DNA of 64,000 bases from Bradyrhizobium sp. ISRA430 (GCF_029909975.1 NZ_CP094516.1:2542001-2606000), one strand, 5' to 3'. Positions 24,485-33,510 are shown, numbered from the stretch's first letter. The notes: generated by a model not told the origin, from the letters alone. Translations and numbers: made by a program.

Positions 24485-25402
24485 ATGAACACCTCCCTGT
24501 CACCCCGCGCGGCCGTAGGCCTGTTCGTCATCGTCGTTTTGGCCTGGGGCGTGAACTGGTCGGTAACGAAGCAGCTGGTGCAGTTAGTGCCGCCGCTGTG
24601 GAGCGCGGCAATCAGGAGCTGGATCGCGCTCATCGGTCTGTTCGTGATTCTGCGCGCAAGCAATAATCTGGTCATTCCGGAGCGACACGACGTCCCCGTG
24701 ATCCTGAGCGTGTCGCTGCTGCACATGACGCTATTCTCGACGTTGGCGGCCGCGGGCTTGCGCTTCATTCCCGCCAGCAAGGGCGTCGTGCTCGGCTACA
24801 CGACGCCGCTCTGGGTGGCGCTCGCCGCGCCCCTGCTCGGCAAGGACACGCTGACCGCGCCGAAGCTCGGCGGCGCGTTGCTGGGCCTGGCCGGACTTGC
24901 CGTGATCCTGAATCCATCCTCGATCGATTGGACCAACGTCAACGTCGTGCTCGGCGCCGGCATGGTGATCCTGGCCGCCATCTGCTGGGCCGCGAACATC
25001 ATCTATCTGCGCTCGCATCGCTGGATCGCGTCCCCGCTCCAACTCCTGATCTGGCAGGTGCTCGTGGCAACGGTGGTGCTATCAGTCGCGGCGACGATTG
25101 CGGACGGCCTGCCGCACGCCGAATGGTCGTGGCGGCTCGTGCTGCTGTTCCTCTATTCAGGCCTGATCGGGACGGCGCTGGCCTATTGGGCGATGTCGAT
25201 GGTCAACAAGAGCATCTCGGCCTTGACGACGTCGCTGGGCACCACGGGGACGCCGATCGTCGGCATCGCCAGTGCTGCGGCCCTCCTGGGCGAACCCATC
25301 GACATCAGCCTTGCCGTCGCGGCAGCGCTGATCGTCGCGGGCATCGGCCTCGCCACTCTGACCGACCGGCCACTGCGCGGTCAGGCGACTGCGAGAGGCT
25401 GA
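24485..25402 (+). CDS. EamA (DMT superfamily) transporter
   Basis: A 305-residue protein with about ten hydrophobic helices and two repeated EamA halves. The first helix reads AVGLFVIVVLAWGVNWSVTK, and the second half has GLIGTALAYWAMSMVNKSIS followed by LGTTGTPIVGIASAAALLGE. Such transporters usually export amino acids or metabolites. Pairing with a divergent MocR regulator is very common and suggests regulated efflux of an amino compound. I start at ATG 24485 (MNTSLSPRAAVG), because the 17 codons before it overlap the operator. Its 3' end overlaps the convergent YeeE/YedE gene by 22 bases. Confidence 0.88.
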   Translation: MNTSLSPRAAVGLFVIVVLAWGVNWSVTKQLVQLVPPLWSAAIRSWIALIGLFVILRASNNLVIPERHDVPVILSVSLLHMTLFSTLAAAGLRFIPASKGVVLGYTTPLWVALAAPLLGKDTLTAPKLGGALLGLAGLAVILNPSSIDWTNVNVVLGAGMVILAAICWAANIIYLRSHRWIASPLQLLIWQVLVATVVLSVAATIADGLPHAEWSWRLVLLFLYSGLIGTALAYWAMSMVNKSISALTTSLGTTGTPIVGIASAAALLGEPIDISLAVAAALIVAGIGLATLTDRPLRGQATARG

Positions 25403-26439
25403 ACGCGCAGCGCACCGCGCAAGCCCGCAGCAGTGCCGAGCAGGATACCGGCGACCGCGACGAATGACGCCAGTGCGAGGGTGGACAGGCCGGTGAGCCC
25501 CTGCCCGATCGAGCAGCCGAACGCCATCACGCCGCCGATACCCATCAGCGCTGCGCCGCTGGCCGAGCGCAGCATGTGGCGCGGCGAGGAATAGCCTTCG
25601 AGCTTGAAACGACCCGTGGCCAGTGCCGTCACGAGGCTACCTGCGAACACGCCGGCGACCGTCGCGATGCCGAAGTTCGGCGTCAGGCCGGTCGAGAGCA
25701 TGGCGTATTGCAGCGCGTCCGCAATCGGCGCGATGAAGGTGAGCGAGGTGACCGGTACCGGGTTGAAATCATCGGCACCGAGGTAACCTGTGACGAACCA
25801 GCCGCCGGCAACGAGGAGGCCGACGATGATGCCGGCCGCGATCTGGCCCGGCGAGCGCCGGAAACTGGCGTGAGCGAATGCAAAAAGGATCAGGGCGACA
25901 GCGATCGCGGCTGCGGCCAGCGTGCGCGAGACGGCTTCGCCAAGGCCAAGCGTTGCCAGCAGGGACGGCAGCGAGTTCGCGTTCACCGTGCCCTGCGAGG
26001 CTTGAACGAGCGCGATGCGCGCCGGCGCGATCAGGCCCTTGAGCGTCATCTGTGCGGCGATGGCGAGCACGATCACGACGACGAAGGAGCGGAGATTGCC
26101 GCGGCCGAGCAGCACCAGCGCACGCGAGCCGCAGCCGTTCGACAGCACCATGCCGTAACCGAACAACAGGCCGCCGAGGAACAGCACCGGCGCCGAAAAC
26201 GTCTGCTGCAGATAGATCGACTTGCCGAGATCGATCGTGCCGCTGCCGGCAAGAAGCTGGCTCGCCGCAATCGCGACGGCGATCGCCAGCGCATAGGTGC
26301 GCACCAGCCGCCCGTCTCCCTCCGCGAGCCAGCCGCGCATGCTGCTCATCAGGCAGAAGCCACTGAGCAGGCCGACGGCGCCGTAGATCAGGCCGATGGC
26401 GAGGCCGGCGAGGATGACGACTTGCGCGGACGATTCCAT
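25381..26439 (-). CDS. YeeE/YedE-family sulfur transporter
   Basis: A 352-residue inner-membrane protein with roughly nine to ten helices and two internal repeats. Each repeat has a small cysteine motif: SNGCGSRALVLLGRGNLRS in the first half and AFGCSIGQGLTGLS in the second. These are the hallmarks of the YeeE/YedE (TsuA-like) family, of which one member takes up thiosulfate. The cysteines are thought to pass sulfur species through the membrane. It starts two bases after the stop of the quinone-oxidoreductase gene, so they are probably co-transcribed. A sulfur-carrier partner (TusA/YeeD) is not seen next to it. Confidence 0.87.
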   Translation of the reverse strand: MESSAQVVILAGLAIGLIYGAVGLLSGFCLMSSMRGWLAEGDGRLVRTYALAIAVAIAASQLLAGSGTIDLGKSIYLQQTFSAPVLFLGGLLFGYGMVLSNGCGSRALVLLGRGNLRSFVVVIVLAIAAQMTLKGLIAPARIALVQASQGTVNANSLPSLLATLGLGEAVSRTLAAAAIAVALILFAFAHASFRRSPGQIAAGIIVGLLVAGGWFVTGYLGADDFNPVPVTSLTFIAPIADALQYAMLSTGLTPNFGIATVAGVFAGSLVTALATGRFKLEGYSSPRHMLRSASGAALMGIGGVMAFGCSIGQGLTGLSTLALASFVAVAGILLGTAAGLRGALRVQPLAVA

Positions 26440-26441
26440 GA

Positions 26442-27446
26442 CTACGGCTTCAGGATCACGCGATCGCGCGAGGAGCCGGCGACGGCGACATACGCCTCCT
26501 TGGCGCGCTCCAGCGGATAGATCGCACTCGCCCTGATCGGGAACGGCTTCAAGTGGCCGCTCGCAAAGCCGGGGCCCAGGTCGCGCAGCACCGCGCCGGT
26601 TGCCGCCGACGAGAGGCCGAGCGTATCGATGCCCACATAAGTGTGCTGTCCCCGGTAGAATTCGAGGATGTTGAACTGCACGATGCGGTCGATCGCGGCA
26701 ATCAGGATCTGGCGGCCACGAAGTGCGAGCGACTTGTGCGCGGCCTGAAAATAGGGATCGCCGACGGTGTTGAAGACGAGGTCGACGCCCTTGCCGCCGG
26801 TCACATCGCGCACGCGCGCCGCGACATCGGTTGCGGAGGCATCGATCACCTCGATGGCTGCGTTGGTATGGCCTTCATAGGCTTCGGCCTTGCGCACCAC
26901 GCCGATGACGCGCGCGCCCTGCCAAGTCGCGATCTGCACCGCGGCCTGGCCGACCTTGCCGTTGACGCCAAACACCAGCACGGTCTCGCCGGTCCTCGGC
27001 ACACCGGCGCGACGAAAGCCCTCCATGGCGGTGACGAAGGGCACACCGATGCCGGCCGCCTCCTCCCAGGAGACGGTCTTCGGCCTCTCCACCACTGCAT
27101 CCGTCTCGACGACGAGATGGGTGGCATGGGTGCCGTCGCGGCGGATGCCGAGATCGCCGGAGGAACCGAACACCTCGCGGCCGACCGTGCCGGCCGGGCC
27201 ATCGATGACCACGCCGGCATAGTCGCGGCCGGGCGTACGCGGGAACACGGCATAGGGCATCAGCCCGGTCGCGGCCTTCACGTCGGACGGATTGACGGCG
27301 GCGGCCTTGACCTCGATCAGGAGATCGTTTGGACCGCGCGTGAGCATGTGCCGTTCGACGACCGGCGCCAGCGCGGCGGCGGTCTCAGCCTTGGCATTGA
27401 GGCGCACGCAGCGCGCTTCGACGGCGTTGGTATCGGCTGGTGACAT
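26442..27446 (-). CDS. Zinc-free alcohol dehydrogenase / NADPH:quinone oxidoreductase
   Basis: A 334-residue medium-chain dehydrogenase. AAAVNPSDVKAATGLMPY at the N-terminus, TPGRDYAGVV, and the cofactor loop LVFGVNGKVGQAAVQIA mark the quinone-oxidoreductase branch; the structural and catalytic zinc cysteines are absent. It would reduce quinones or enones with NADPH. I chose the ATG at 27446; a GTG four codons earlier is possible and neither has a strong ribosome site. It follows paaK, from which it is separated by a family A repeat, and overlaps closely with the YeeE/YedE gene downstream. Confidence 0.85.
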   Translation of the reverse strand: MSPADTNAVEARCVRLNAKAETAAALAPVVERHMLTRGPNDLLIEVKAAAVNPSDVKAATGLMPYAVFPRTPGRDYAGVVIDGPAGTVGREVFGSSGDLGIRRDGTHATHLVVETDAVVERPKTVSWEEAAGIGVPFVTAMEGFRRAGVPRTGETVLVFGVNGKVGQAAVQIATWQGARVIGVVRKAEAYEGHTNAAIEVIDASATDVAARVRDVTGGKGVDLVFNTVGDPYFQAAHKSLALRGRQILIAAIDRIVQFNILEFYRGQHTYVGIDTLGLSSAATGAVLRDLGPGFASGHLKPFPIRASAIYPLERAKEAYVAVAGSSRDRVILKP

Positions 27447-27508
27447 CAAAAGACCCACGATTTCTCGCGGGCCTTGTCGCCCTTGCGGAGACTCAAGTCA
27501 ACCTGCCC

Positions 27509-27641
27509 CCTCATCCTGAGGAGCCTGCGAAGCAGGTGTCTCGAAGGATGAAGGCCGCCTCGCAGCAGCCGGTCTCGTGGTTCTCGCGGCGATACGAGGC
27601 ATCGTCCGCTACACGGCGCTGACGCGCTCCTCACCATGAGG
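27509..27641. repeat. Palindromic intergenic repeat, family A (copy 2)
   Basis: Starts CCTCATCCTGAGGAGC, contains TGTCTCGAAGGATG, and ends GCTCCTCACCATGAGG. Matches the copies at 206, 32050 and 36879. It fills the 200-base gap downstream of paaK and ends 8 bases before the paaK stop, so it may form the 3' hairpin of the paa transcript. Confidence 0.8.
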
Positions 27642-27648
27642 GTCGAGG

Positions 27649-28980
27649 CTAGTCCTTCGGCCGCTTGTCGTAGACCCGCTTGGCCTTTCCGAGCGACCGC
27701 TCCAGCGTGGCCGGCGCGACCGCCTGCACCTTCGCCGTGACGCCAATGGTGTTCTTGATGTGGGTCGAGATCCGCTCGGCGTGCTCGACGAGCCCGCGGC
27801 CGTCCCAGCTTTCGGGCCGCGCCTCGGCGATGATGGTCAGCTCGTCCATACGGCCTTCGCGCGTCAGTTCGAGGATGAAGTGGCCGCCGCACCAATCGGT
27901 CGCGAGCAGCACCTCCTCGATCTGGGTCGGGAACAGGTTGACGCCGCGCAGGATGATCATGTCATCCGAGCGCCCCGTCACCTTCTCCATGCGCCGCATG
28001 CCGGGGCGCGCGGTGCCCGGCAACAGCCGCGTCAGGTCGCGGGTGCGGTAGCGGATCACCGGGAAGGCTTCCTTGGTCAGCGACGTGAACACCAGTTCGC
28101 CCTTCGCGCCATCCGGCAGCACCGCGCCGGTCTCGGGATCGATCACCTCGGGATAGAAGTGATCCTCCCAGATGTGCAGGCCGTCTTTGGTCTCGATGCA
28201 TTCCTGCGCGACGCCGGGACCGATCACCTCCGAGAGGCCATAGATGTCGGTCGCGTCCATGTCGAAGGCCTCTTCGATCTCGCCGCGCATCGCATTGGTC
28301 CAGGGTTCGGCGCCGAAGATGCCGACCTTGAGCGAGCACCGGCGCGGATCGAGCCCCTGGCGCTTGAACTCATCGAGGATCGCCAGCATGTAGCTCGGCG
28401 TCACCGTGATGATATCAGGACGGAAATCGTTGATGAGCTGCACCTGCCGCTCGGTCATGCCGCCCGAGATCGGCACCACGGTACAGCCGAGCTTTTCCGC
28501 GCCGTAGTGCACTCCTAACCCGCCGGTGAAGAGGCCATAGCCATAGGCGTTATGGATGATCATGCCGGTGCGGCCGCCGGCGGCGCGGATCGAGCGCGCC
28601 ATCACTTCCGACCACGTATCGATATCGCGTTGGGTGTAGCCGACCACGATCGGCTTGCCCGTCGTGCCCGAGGAGGCATGCACGCGCACCAGCTTTTCGC
28701 GGGGAACGGCGAACATGTTGAATGGATAGTTGTCGCGCAGGTCCGTCTTCACCGTGAACGGAAACTTTGCGAGGTCGGACAATTCGCGAAAGTCAGAGGG
28801 ATGCACGCCGGCCTTGTCGAAGGCTTTGCGAAAATGCGCAACATTGTCGTAGGCGTGCTTCAGCGACCAGGCCAGGCGCTGCGTCTGCAACGCCATGATC
28901 TCGTCGCGCGACGCGCGCTCATGCGCGTCCATCTCCGGACTATAGGTGCTGCCACCTTCCTTGAGCCTGGTCAGAGCCAT
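27649..28980 (-). CDS. paaK: Phenylacetate-CoA ligase PaaK
   Basis: A 443-residue AMP-forming ligase that activates phenylacetate to phenylacetyl-CoA, the entry step of the pathway. The P-loop is VHASSGTTGKPIVVGY (SSGTTGKP at 103-110), with YGLSEVIGPGVAQEC and RYRTRDLTRL in the adenylation core and GRSDDMIILRGVNLFPTQIEE at the hinge to the C-terminal domain. Length is normal for the family (about 430-440). It lies at the 3' end of the paa gene set, 34 bases after paaI. Confidence 0.95.
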   Translation of the reverse strand: MALTRLKEGGSTYSPEMDAHERASRDEIMALQTQRLAWSLKHAYDNVAHFRKAFDKAGVHPSDFRELSDLAKFPFTVKTDLRDNYPFNMFAVPREKLVRVHASSGTTGKPIVVGYTQRDIDTWSEVMARSIRAAGGRTGMIIHNAYGYGLFTGGLGVHYGAEKLGCTVVPISGGMTERQVQLINDFRPDIITVTPSYMLAILDEFKRQGLDPRRCSLKVGIFGAEPWTNAMRGEIEEAFDMDATDIYGLSEVIGPGVAQECIETKDGLHIWEDHFYPEVIDPETGAVLPDGAKGELVFTSLTKEAFPVIRYRTRDLTRLLPGTARPGMRRMEKVTGRSDDMIILRGVNLFPTQIEEVLLATDWCGGHFILELTREGRMDELTIIAEARPESWDGRGLVEHAERISTHIKNTIGVTAKVQAVAPATLERSLGKAKRVYDKRPKD

Positions 28981-29014
28981 CCTCGTTTCCCCACATCATT
29001 GGTTTGTTTTTTCT

Positions 29015-29500
29015 TTAGTCTTGATGACCTTGCGTCGGCAGCCACGTGCCGGGAATGACACGCGAGTGCCCGCGAAACTCAGCGATGACGGTGTCGCCGA
29101 CAGTGACGCGCACGTCATAGATGCCCGAGCGTCCGCCGCGGCTGATCTCTCGGGCCTTCGCAATGAGCCGATCGCCGAGCCTGCCCGGCTTGATGAAGGT
29201 GATCTGCCCTTGCGCGGCGACCACGCGCTCATTGTGCGAGTTGCAGGCAAACGCGAAAGCCGAGTCGGCCAGTGTGAAGATGAAGCCGCCATGGGCAATG
29301 CGCTGGCCGTTGACCATGTCAGGCCGGACCGTCATTGCCAGCGTCGCAAAGCCGGGGCCGATCTCGACGATCTCCATACCGAGACCTTTCGAGGCATCGT
29401 CCTCCGCCCACATCGCGTCGGCGCAGGCGCGGGCCACATCTTCGGGCGACAGGGCTGCTTTGACGTTCACGCGCTTCTCCCGGCCAAATGTTTTTCCCAT
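29015..29500 (-). CDS. paaI: Hydroxyphenylacetyl-CoA thioesterase PaaI
   Basis: A 161-residue hot-dog thioesterase. NGQRIAHGGFIFTLADSAFAFACNSH (H70-G-G and D79) is the active-site helix, followed by AQGQITFIKPGRLGDRL. PaaI removes dead-end or stalled CoA esters of the ring-epoxide pathway and releases CoA. Start taken at ATG 29500 (MGKTFGREKRVNV); a TTG ten codons upstream overlaps the paaE stop as TTGA, which would couple translation, and cannot be excluded. It sits between paaE and paaK as in many bacteria. Confidence 0.9.
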   Translation of the reverse strand: MGKTFGREKRVNVKAALSPEDVARACADAMWAEDDASKGLGMEIVEIGPGFATLAMTVRPDMVNGQRIAHGGFIFTLADSAFAFACNSHNERVVAAQGQITFIKPGRLGDRLIAKAREISRGGRSGIYDVRVTVGDTVIAEFRGHSRVIPGTWLPTQGHQD

Positions 29501-29526
29501 GATGTTCTGCTGCTTGGCGAAGCCTG

Positions 29527-30609
29527 TCAAACGTGGTCGTAGTCAACCACGACCCGCTCCGACGACGGCTTCGCCTGGCAGGTCAGCACGAAACCCGCCT
29601 TCAGCTCCCAGGGCTCCAGCGAATAATTGATGTCCATCGGCGCCTCGCCCTCGACCAGCTTGGCGCGGCAGGTCGAGCACATACCCCCCTTGCAGGCGAA
29701 GGGCAGATCGACGCCGGCACGCAGCGCGGCATCGAGGATCGCTTCGTCTTCGGCGACTGGAACATCGCGGCGCTTGCCATCGATAATCAGCGAGGCGATC
29801 GCCTTCGGCGGCGCGTCCACTGCGACAACCTTCTTTGTCCGAGGCTTTCCGCCGAATTCCGAGACGAAACGTTCGACATGGATGCGGTCCTCGGCGATGC
29901 CGATGTCGCGGCAGGTCGCCTCGATCTCCTCGCTCATGCCGAGAGGACCGCAGACGAAGACGTGATCGATGCTTTCCGCCGGCACCAGTGCGCGCAACAG
30001 CACTCTCACCTTCTCACCGTCGAGCCGGCCATGCAGGATGGGAATGTCCTGCTCCTCGCCGGAAATGACGTGGAAGATCGAGAGACGATCGATGAAGCGG
30101 TCCTTGAGTTCCTCGAGGTCCTCCAGGAACATGATGTTGGCGCTCGCGCGATTGCCATAGAACAGGAAGAAGCGGCTGCTCGGCTCACCCGTCAGCACGC
30201 CCTTGACGATCGACAGGATCGGCGTGATGCCGGAGCCGGCGGCAAAGCCGACATGGATGCGTCCGCTATCTGCCGATGGGATCGCACCGAAGCGGCCGGT
30301 CGGCGTCATCACGTCGAGCTCATCGCCGCATTTCAACTCGTCCGCAGCCCAGCTCGAGAACGCGCCGCCGTCGACCCTCTTCACGGCGATGCGGATCTCG
30401 CCGTCATCCGGACCGGAGCAGATCGAGTAGGAGCGGCGCACCTCCTCGCCATCGAGCGTGGTGCGGAGCGTGAGGTACTGGCCGGGCGAGAAGGCGTAAT
30501 CGCTCGCAAGTTCGCTCGGGATGGTGAAGGTCATCGACACGGCGTCCGACGCCTCGCGGCGAAGGTCGTTGACGGCGAGGCGATGGAAGCGTGGTGCGGC
30601 TGCGGACAT
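29527..30609 (-). CDS. paaE: Phenylacetyl-CoA epoxidase reductase PaaE
   Basis: A 360-residue flavin and iron-sulfur reductase that feeds NADPH electrons to the PaaABC oxygenase. The N-terminal FAD domain has RRSYSICSGP, the NADP domain has VGFAAGSGITPILSIVKG and HVFVCGPLGM, and the C-terminal plant-type 2Fe-2S domain has FACKGGMCSTCRAKL with a last Cys in VLTCQAK. Start set at ATG 30609; a GTG three codons earlier is an alternative. A 30-base-stem inverted repeat separates it from paaD. Confidence 0.95.
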   Translation of the reverse strand: MSAAAPRFHRLAVNDLRREASDAVSMTFTIPSELASDYAFSPGQYLTLRTTLDGEEVRRSYSICSGPDDGEIRIAVKRVDGGAFSSWAADELKCGDELDVMTPTGRFGAIPSADSGRIHVGFAAGSGITPILSIVKGVLTGEPSSRFFLFYGNRASANIMFLEDLEELKDRFIDRLSIFHVISGEEQDIPILHGRLDGEKVRVLLRALVPAESIDHVFVCGPLGMSEEIEATCRDIGIAEDRIHVERFVSEFGGKPRTKKVVAVDAPPKAIASLIIDGKRRDVPVAEDEAILDAALRAGVDLPFACKGGMCSTCRAKLVEGEAPMDINYSLEPWELKAGFVLTCQAKPSSERVVVDYDHV

Positions 30610-30638
30610 GATGAACACTCTAAGTTTGGCTCACCGGC

Positions 30639-30716
30639 GTCATTGCGAGCGCAGCGAAGCAATCCAGAATCCTTCCGCGGGAACACTCTGGATTGCTTCG
30701 CTGCGCTCGCAATGAC
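30639..30716. repeat. Palindromic repeat family B (copy 2), 30-base perfect stem inside the paa operon
   Basis: The left arm 30639-30668 (starting GTCATTGCGAGCG) is exactly complementary to the right arm 30687-30716 (ending CGCTCGCAATGAC), with an 18-base loop. This is the cleanest copy of family B in the window. It lies between the paaD stop and paaE start on the same transcript, so the mRNA would carry a very stable hairpin there. Confidence 0.85.
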
Positions 30717-30739
30717 GGTTGGGCTGACATCGTGCCTTC

Positions 30740-31243
30740 TCAATGACACTTGAAGTAGTCGAAGGGTTCGCGGCAGGCCTTGCAGCGCCACAGCGCCTTG
30801 CAGGAGGTCGAGCCGAATTCGGACAGCAGCTCGGTGTTGCCAGACCCGCACTGCGGGCATGCGACCGCCTGCTCGCCGAACAGCGCGCGACGAGAGCTCG
30901 AAGCTTGCGGCGGTGCAATGCCATAGGCGCGCAACTTCCGGCGCCCCTCCTCGCTCATCCAGTCGGTGGTCCAGGCCGGCGAAAGCACGGTGTGCACCTT
31001 CGGACGCCGGAAGCCGGCGCGCTCCAGCGCGAGTTCGATTTCCAGCGCGATCATGTTCATGGCGGGGCAGCCCGAATACGTCGGAGTGATCGAGACCTCG
31101 ATCTGATCGCCTTGGAGCGCGACGTCGCGCAGGACGCCGAGATCGGCGATGGTCAGCACCGGGATCTCCGGATCGACGACGCTCGCTGCAGCGTCCCAGG
31201 CACGCTGCCGCAGCTCGGTGTCGCTGTCGAGCGCGGTCACCAT
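30740..31243 (-). CDS. paaD: Phenylacetyl-CoA epoxidase accessory protein PaaD
   Basis: A 167-residue protein with an N-terminal MIP18/DUF59 domain (SVVDPEIPVLTIADLGVLRD, and C59 in TYSGCPAMNMI) and a C-terminal zinc-ribbon-like segment with C129, C132, C154 and C157. PaaD is thought to help mature the metal centres of the PaaABCE oxygenase. Its start overlaps the paaC stop by seven bases (ATGGTGA), so the two are translationally coupled. The gene order matches the canonical operon. Confidence 0.94.
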   Translation of the reverse strand: MVTALDSDTELRQRAWDAAASVVDPEIPVLTIADLGVLRDVALQGDQIEVSITPTYSGCPAMNMIALEIELALERAGFRRPKVHTVLSPAWTTDWMSEEGRRKLRAYGIAPPQASSSRRALFGEQAVACPQCGSGNTELLSEFGSTSCKALWRCKACREPFDYFKCH

Positions 31244-32013
31244 GTCAGCCCCGGGAAGGTGCGCTGCATCGATTGCAGCTCGCTGAGCAGATGGCCGAGA
31301 TGCTCGCTGTGCCGGCCCGAACGACCGCCCTCCTGCATCCAGTCGTTTTGCGGCAATGTGAGTGTCGTCTCGCCGATGATGCCGGTCACCGTCTTAAGCC
31401 AGCGATCGCGCAAACCCGCCGGATCGATGGCGACGCCGGCGTCGATCAGACCGCGCTCGCTGTCGTCGACGACGAACATCTCGCCGGAGAAGGCCCAGAG
31501 GTGATCGATCGCCGCCTGCGCGCGGACGTGGCTCTCTTCCGTGCCGTCGCCGAGCCGGATGATCCATTCCGAGGCGTGGCGCAGATGGTAGGCGCTCTCC
31601 TTCTCCGATTTGGCCGCAACCGCAGCCAGCGTCGCATCGCGCGATGTCATCATCGCGCGCCAGTAGAGATCGGCGAAGGCGGAATAGAAGAACTGCCGCA
31701 CCAGGGTCTGGGCGAAATCGCCGTTCGGCTGCTCGACCAGCAACAAATTGCGGTATTGCCTGACGTCGCGAAGATAGGCGAACTTGTCCTCGTCGTTGTC
31801 CTTGCCTTCGACCCTGGCCGCGTAGGTGTAGAGCTCGCGGGCCTGGCCGAGCAGGTCGAGCGCGATATTGGAGAGCGCCATGTCCTCTTCCAGCATCGGC
31901 GCATGCCCGCACCATTCCGACAACCGATGGCCGAGGATCAACGCGTCGTCGGCGCGGCGCAGTGTGTAGAGCACCAGCGGCGTTTCGGAGACCTGGATGT
32001 TGGCGAGGGGCAT
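31237..32013 (-). CDS. paaC: Phenylacetyl-CoA epoxidase structural subunit PaaC
   Basis: A 258-residue ferritin-like helical protein that pairs with PaaA in the ring 1,2-epoxidase. SEWCGHAPMLEEDMALSNIA and ARELYTYAARVEG are the conserved first helices, and HLRHASEWIIRLGDGTEESH lies in the third. Start taken at ATG 32013 (MPLANIQVSETP), as the open frame further upstream runs through a family A repeat and looks non-coding. It is separated from paaB by about 150 bases containing that repeat, an unusual interruption of the operon. Confidence 0.93.
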   Translation of the reverse strand: MPLANIQVSETPLVLYTLRRADDALILGHRLSEWCGHAPMLEEDMALSNIALDLLGQARELYTYAARVEGKDNDEDKFAYLRDVRQYRNLLLVEQPNGDFAQTLVRQFFYSAFADLYWRAMMTSRDATLAAVAAKSEKESAYHLRHASEWIIRLGDGTEESHVRAQAAIDHLWAFSGEMFVVDDSERGLIDAGVAIDPAGLRDRWLKTVTGIIGETTLTLPQNDWMQEGGRSGRHSEHLGHLLSELQSMQRTFPGLTW

Positions 32014-32049
32014 TGCTTCGATCCGCTGTTCACTTGCCACTTGTTCCGA

Positions 32050-32152
32050 CCTCATCCCGAGGAACCCGCGTAGCGGACGTTTCGAAGGATGGGCCGCGAG
32101 GCCTGGGGCCCTCATGATTCGATACGGCGCTATGCGCCTCCTCACCATGAGG
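32050..32152. repeat. Palindromic intergenic repeat, family A (copy 3) inside the paa operon
   Basis: Starts CCTCATCCCGAGGAACC, contains GTTTCGAAGGATG, and ends GCCTCCTCACCATGAGG. It lies between paaB and paaC. Genes on both sides are on the minus strand and belong to one pathway, so it is most likely transcribed as part of the polycistronic mRNA. Confidence 0.8.
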
Positions 32153-32162
32153 GGCGAAAGGG

Positions 32163-32450
32163 TCACATGTGTCCGACTTCTTCAGGCACCTCATAAAACG
32201 TTGGGTGCCGGTAGATCTTCGATTCCGCCGGCTCGAACATCATGCCCTTCTCGGCGGGATCGCTCGCGGTGATCGCGGTCGACGGCACGACCCAGATCGA
32301 GAGCCCCTCGCCGCGGCGGGTGTAGATGTCACGCGCGGCCTGCAACGCCATGGTGGCATCGCTCGCATGCAGCGAGCCGACATGCTTGTGCGCGAGCCCG
32401 TTGCGGCTGCGAATGAAGACTTCCCATAACGGTGTGTTCGGCGTGGCCAT
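32163..32450 (-). CDS. paaB: Phenylacetyl-CoA epoxidase subunit PaaB
   Basis: A 95-residue small subunit. WEVFIRSRNGLAHKHVGSLHA at the N-terminus and ARDIYTRRGEGLSIWVVPS in the middle are diagnostic. PaaB bridges PaaAC heterodimers in the epoxidase complex. It starts 9 bases after the paaA stop, consistent with one transcript. Length agrees with the family (about 94-95). Confidence 0.95.
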   Translation of the reverse strand: MATPNTPLWEVFIRSRNGLAHKHVGSLHASDATMALQAARDIYTRRGEGLSIWVVPSTAITASDPAEKGMMFEPAESKIYRHPTFYEVPEEVGHM

Positions 32451-32459
32451 CGTGATCTC

Positions 32460-33452
32460 CTACTCCGCAGCTTGCGCGGTCTGACGGTTTGCGCGCTTCG
32501 CGGCATAAGCCGCGGCGGCCGCGCGCACCCAAGCGCCCTCATCGTGCGCCTTGCGGCGCGCGGAGATGCGATCGCGGTTGCAGGGGCCGTTACCGGCGAG
32601 CACCTGCTTGAACTCGGTCCAGTCGATCTCGCTGTAGCGCCAGTGTCCCCCGGCATCCTGCGTCATGCCGGGATCGGGAACGGTGAGGCCGAGATATTGC
32701 GCCTGCGGCACGGTGGCATCGACGAACTTCTGGCGCAGCTCGTCGTTGGAGAAGCGCTTGATCTTCCACCTGGTCGAAGTGTCGCTGTGCTGGCTCGCGG
32801 CATCGGGCGGGCCGAACATCATCAGCACCGGCCACCACCAGCGGTTCAACGCATCCTGCGCCATCGCCTTCTGCTCGTCGGAGCCGCGGCACAGCGTCAG
32901 CATGATCTCGTAGCCCTGGCGCTGGTGGAACGACTCCTCCTTGCAGACCCGGATCATCGCACGCGCATAGGGGCCGTAGGAGCAGCGGCACAGCGGGATC
33001 TGGTTCATGATTGCGGCGCCATCGACCAGCCAGCCGATGGTGCCGATGTCGGCCCAAGTCAGCGTCGGATAGTTGAAGATCGAGGAGTACTTGGCTTTGC
33101 CCGCAAGCATGGCGTCGACCAGTTCCTCGCGCGAGGAGCCGAGCGTCTCGGCCGCGGCATAGAGATAAAGCCCGTGGCCGCACTCGTCCTGCACCTTGGC
33201 GAGCAGCGCGGCCTTGCGGCGCAGCGTTGGTGCGCGCGTGATCCAATTGCCCTCGGGCAGCATGCCGACGATTTCGGAGTGGGCGTGCTGGGAGATCTGG
33301 CGGGTGAGCGTTTTGCGATAGGCCGCCGGCATCCAGTCGTTCGGCTCGATACGCTCCTCGGCATCGATGCGCGCCTGGAATTGCGCAGCCTTGGCCGCGT
33401 CCTCAAGGCCGCGATCCTCGGCCTCGGCCGTGTTCAGCGCCTGCGTATACAT
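32460..33452 (-). CDS. paaA: Phenylacetyl-CoA epoxidase catalytic subunit PaaA
   Basis: A 330-residue di-iron oxygenase subunit that epoxidises the aromatic ring of phenylacetyl-CoA. Iron-ligand motifs are [12 protein letters not shown] (E90, H93) and [13 protein letters not shown] (E173, H176). Two ATGs lie close together; GGAGG abuts the first (33458) but is 6 bases from the second (33452), so the second is the supported start (MYTQALNT). It is the first structural gene after paaX, with a promoter-like AT-rich gap upstream. Confidence 0.95.
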   Translation of the reverse strand: MYTQALNTAEAEDRGLEDAAKAAQFQARIDAEERIEPNDWMPAAYRKTLTRQISQHAHSEIVGMLPEGNWITRAPTLRRKAALLAKVQDECGHGLYLYAAAETLGSSREELVDAMLAGKAKYSSIFNYPTLTWADIGTIGWLVDGAAIMNQIPLCRCSYGPYARAMIRVCKEESFHQRQGYEIMLTLCRGSDEQKAMAQDALNRWWWPVLMMFGPPDAASQHSDTSTRWKIKRFSNDELRQKFVDATVPQAQYLGLTVPDPGMTQDAGGHWRYSEIDWTEFKQVLAGNGPCNRDRISARRKAHDEGAWVRAAAAAYAAKRANRQTAQAAE

Positions 33453-33479
33453 GCGCATCCTCCCGTATGATTGGGAGGC

Positions 33480-33510
33480 AATATATAACAAAAATTAGAT
33501 CATGCAAGAT
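33480..33510 (-). promoter_or_regulatory. Candidate paaA promoter and PaaX site
   Basis: On the minus strand TTGCAT (33507-33502) and TATATT (33485-33480) are spaced by 16 bases, about 28 bases before the paaA start. The -35 lies within ATCTTGCATGAT (33510-33499), a 12-base palindrome with one mismatched pair that could be a repressor site. The region is far richer in A and T than its surroundings. Confidence 0.5.
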
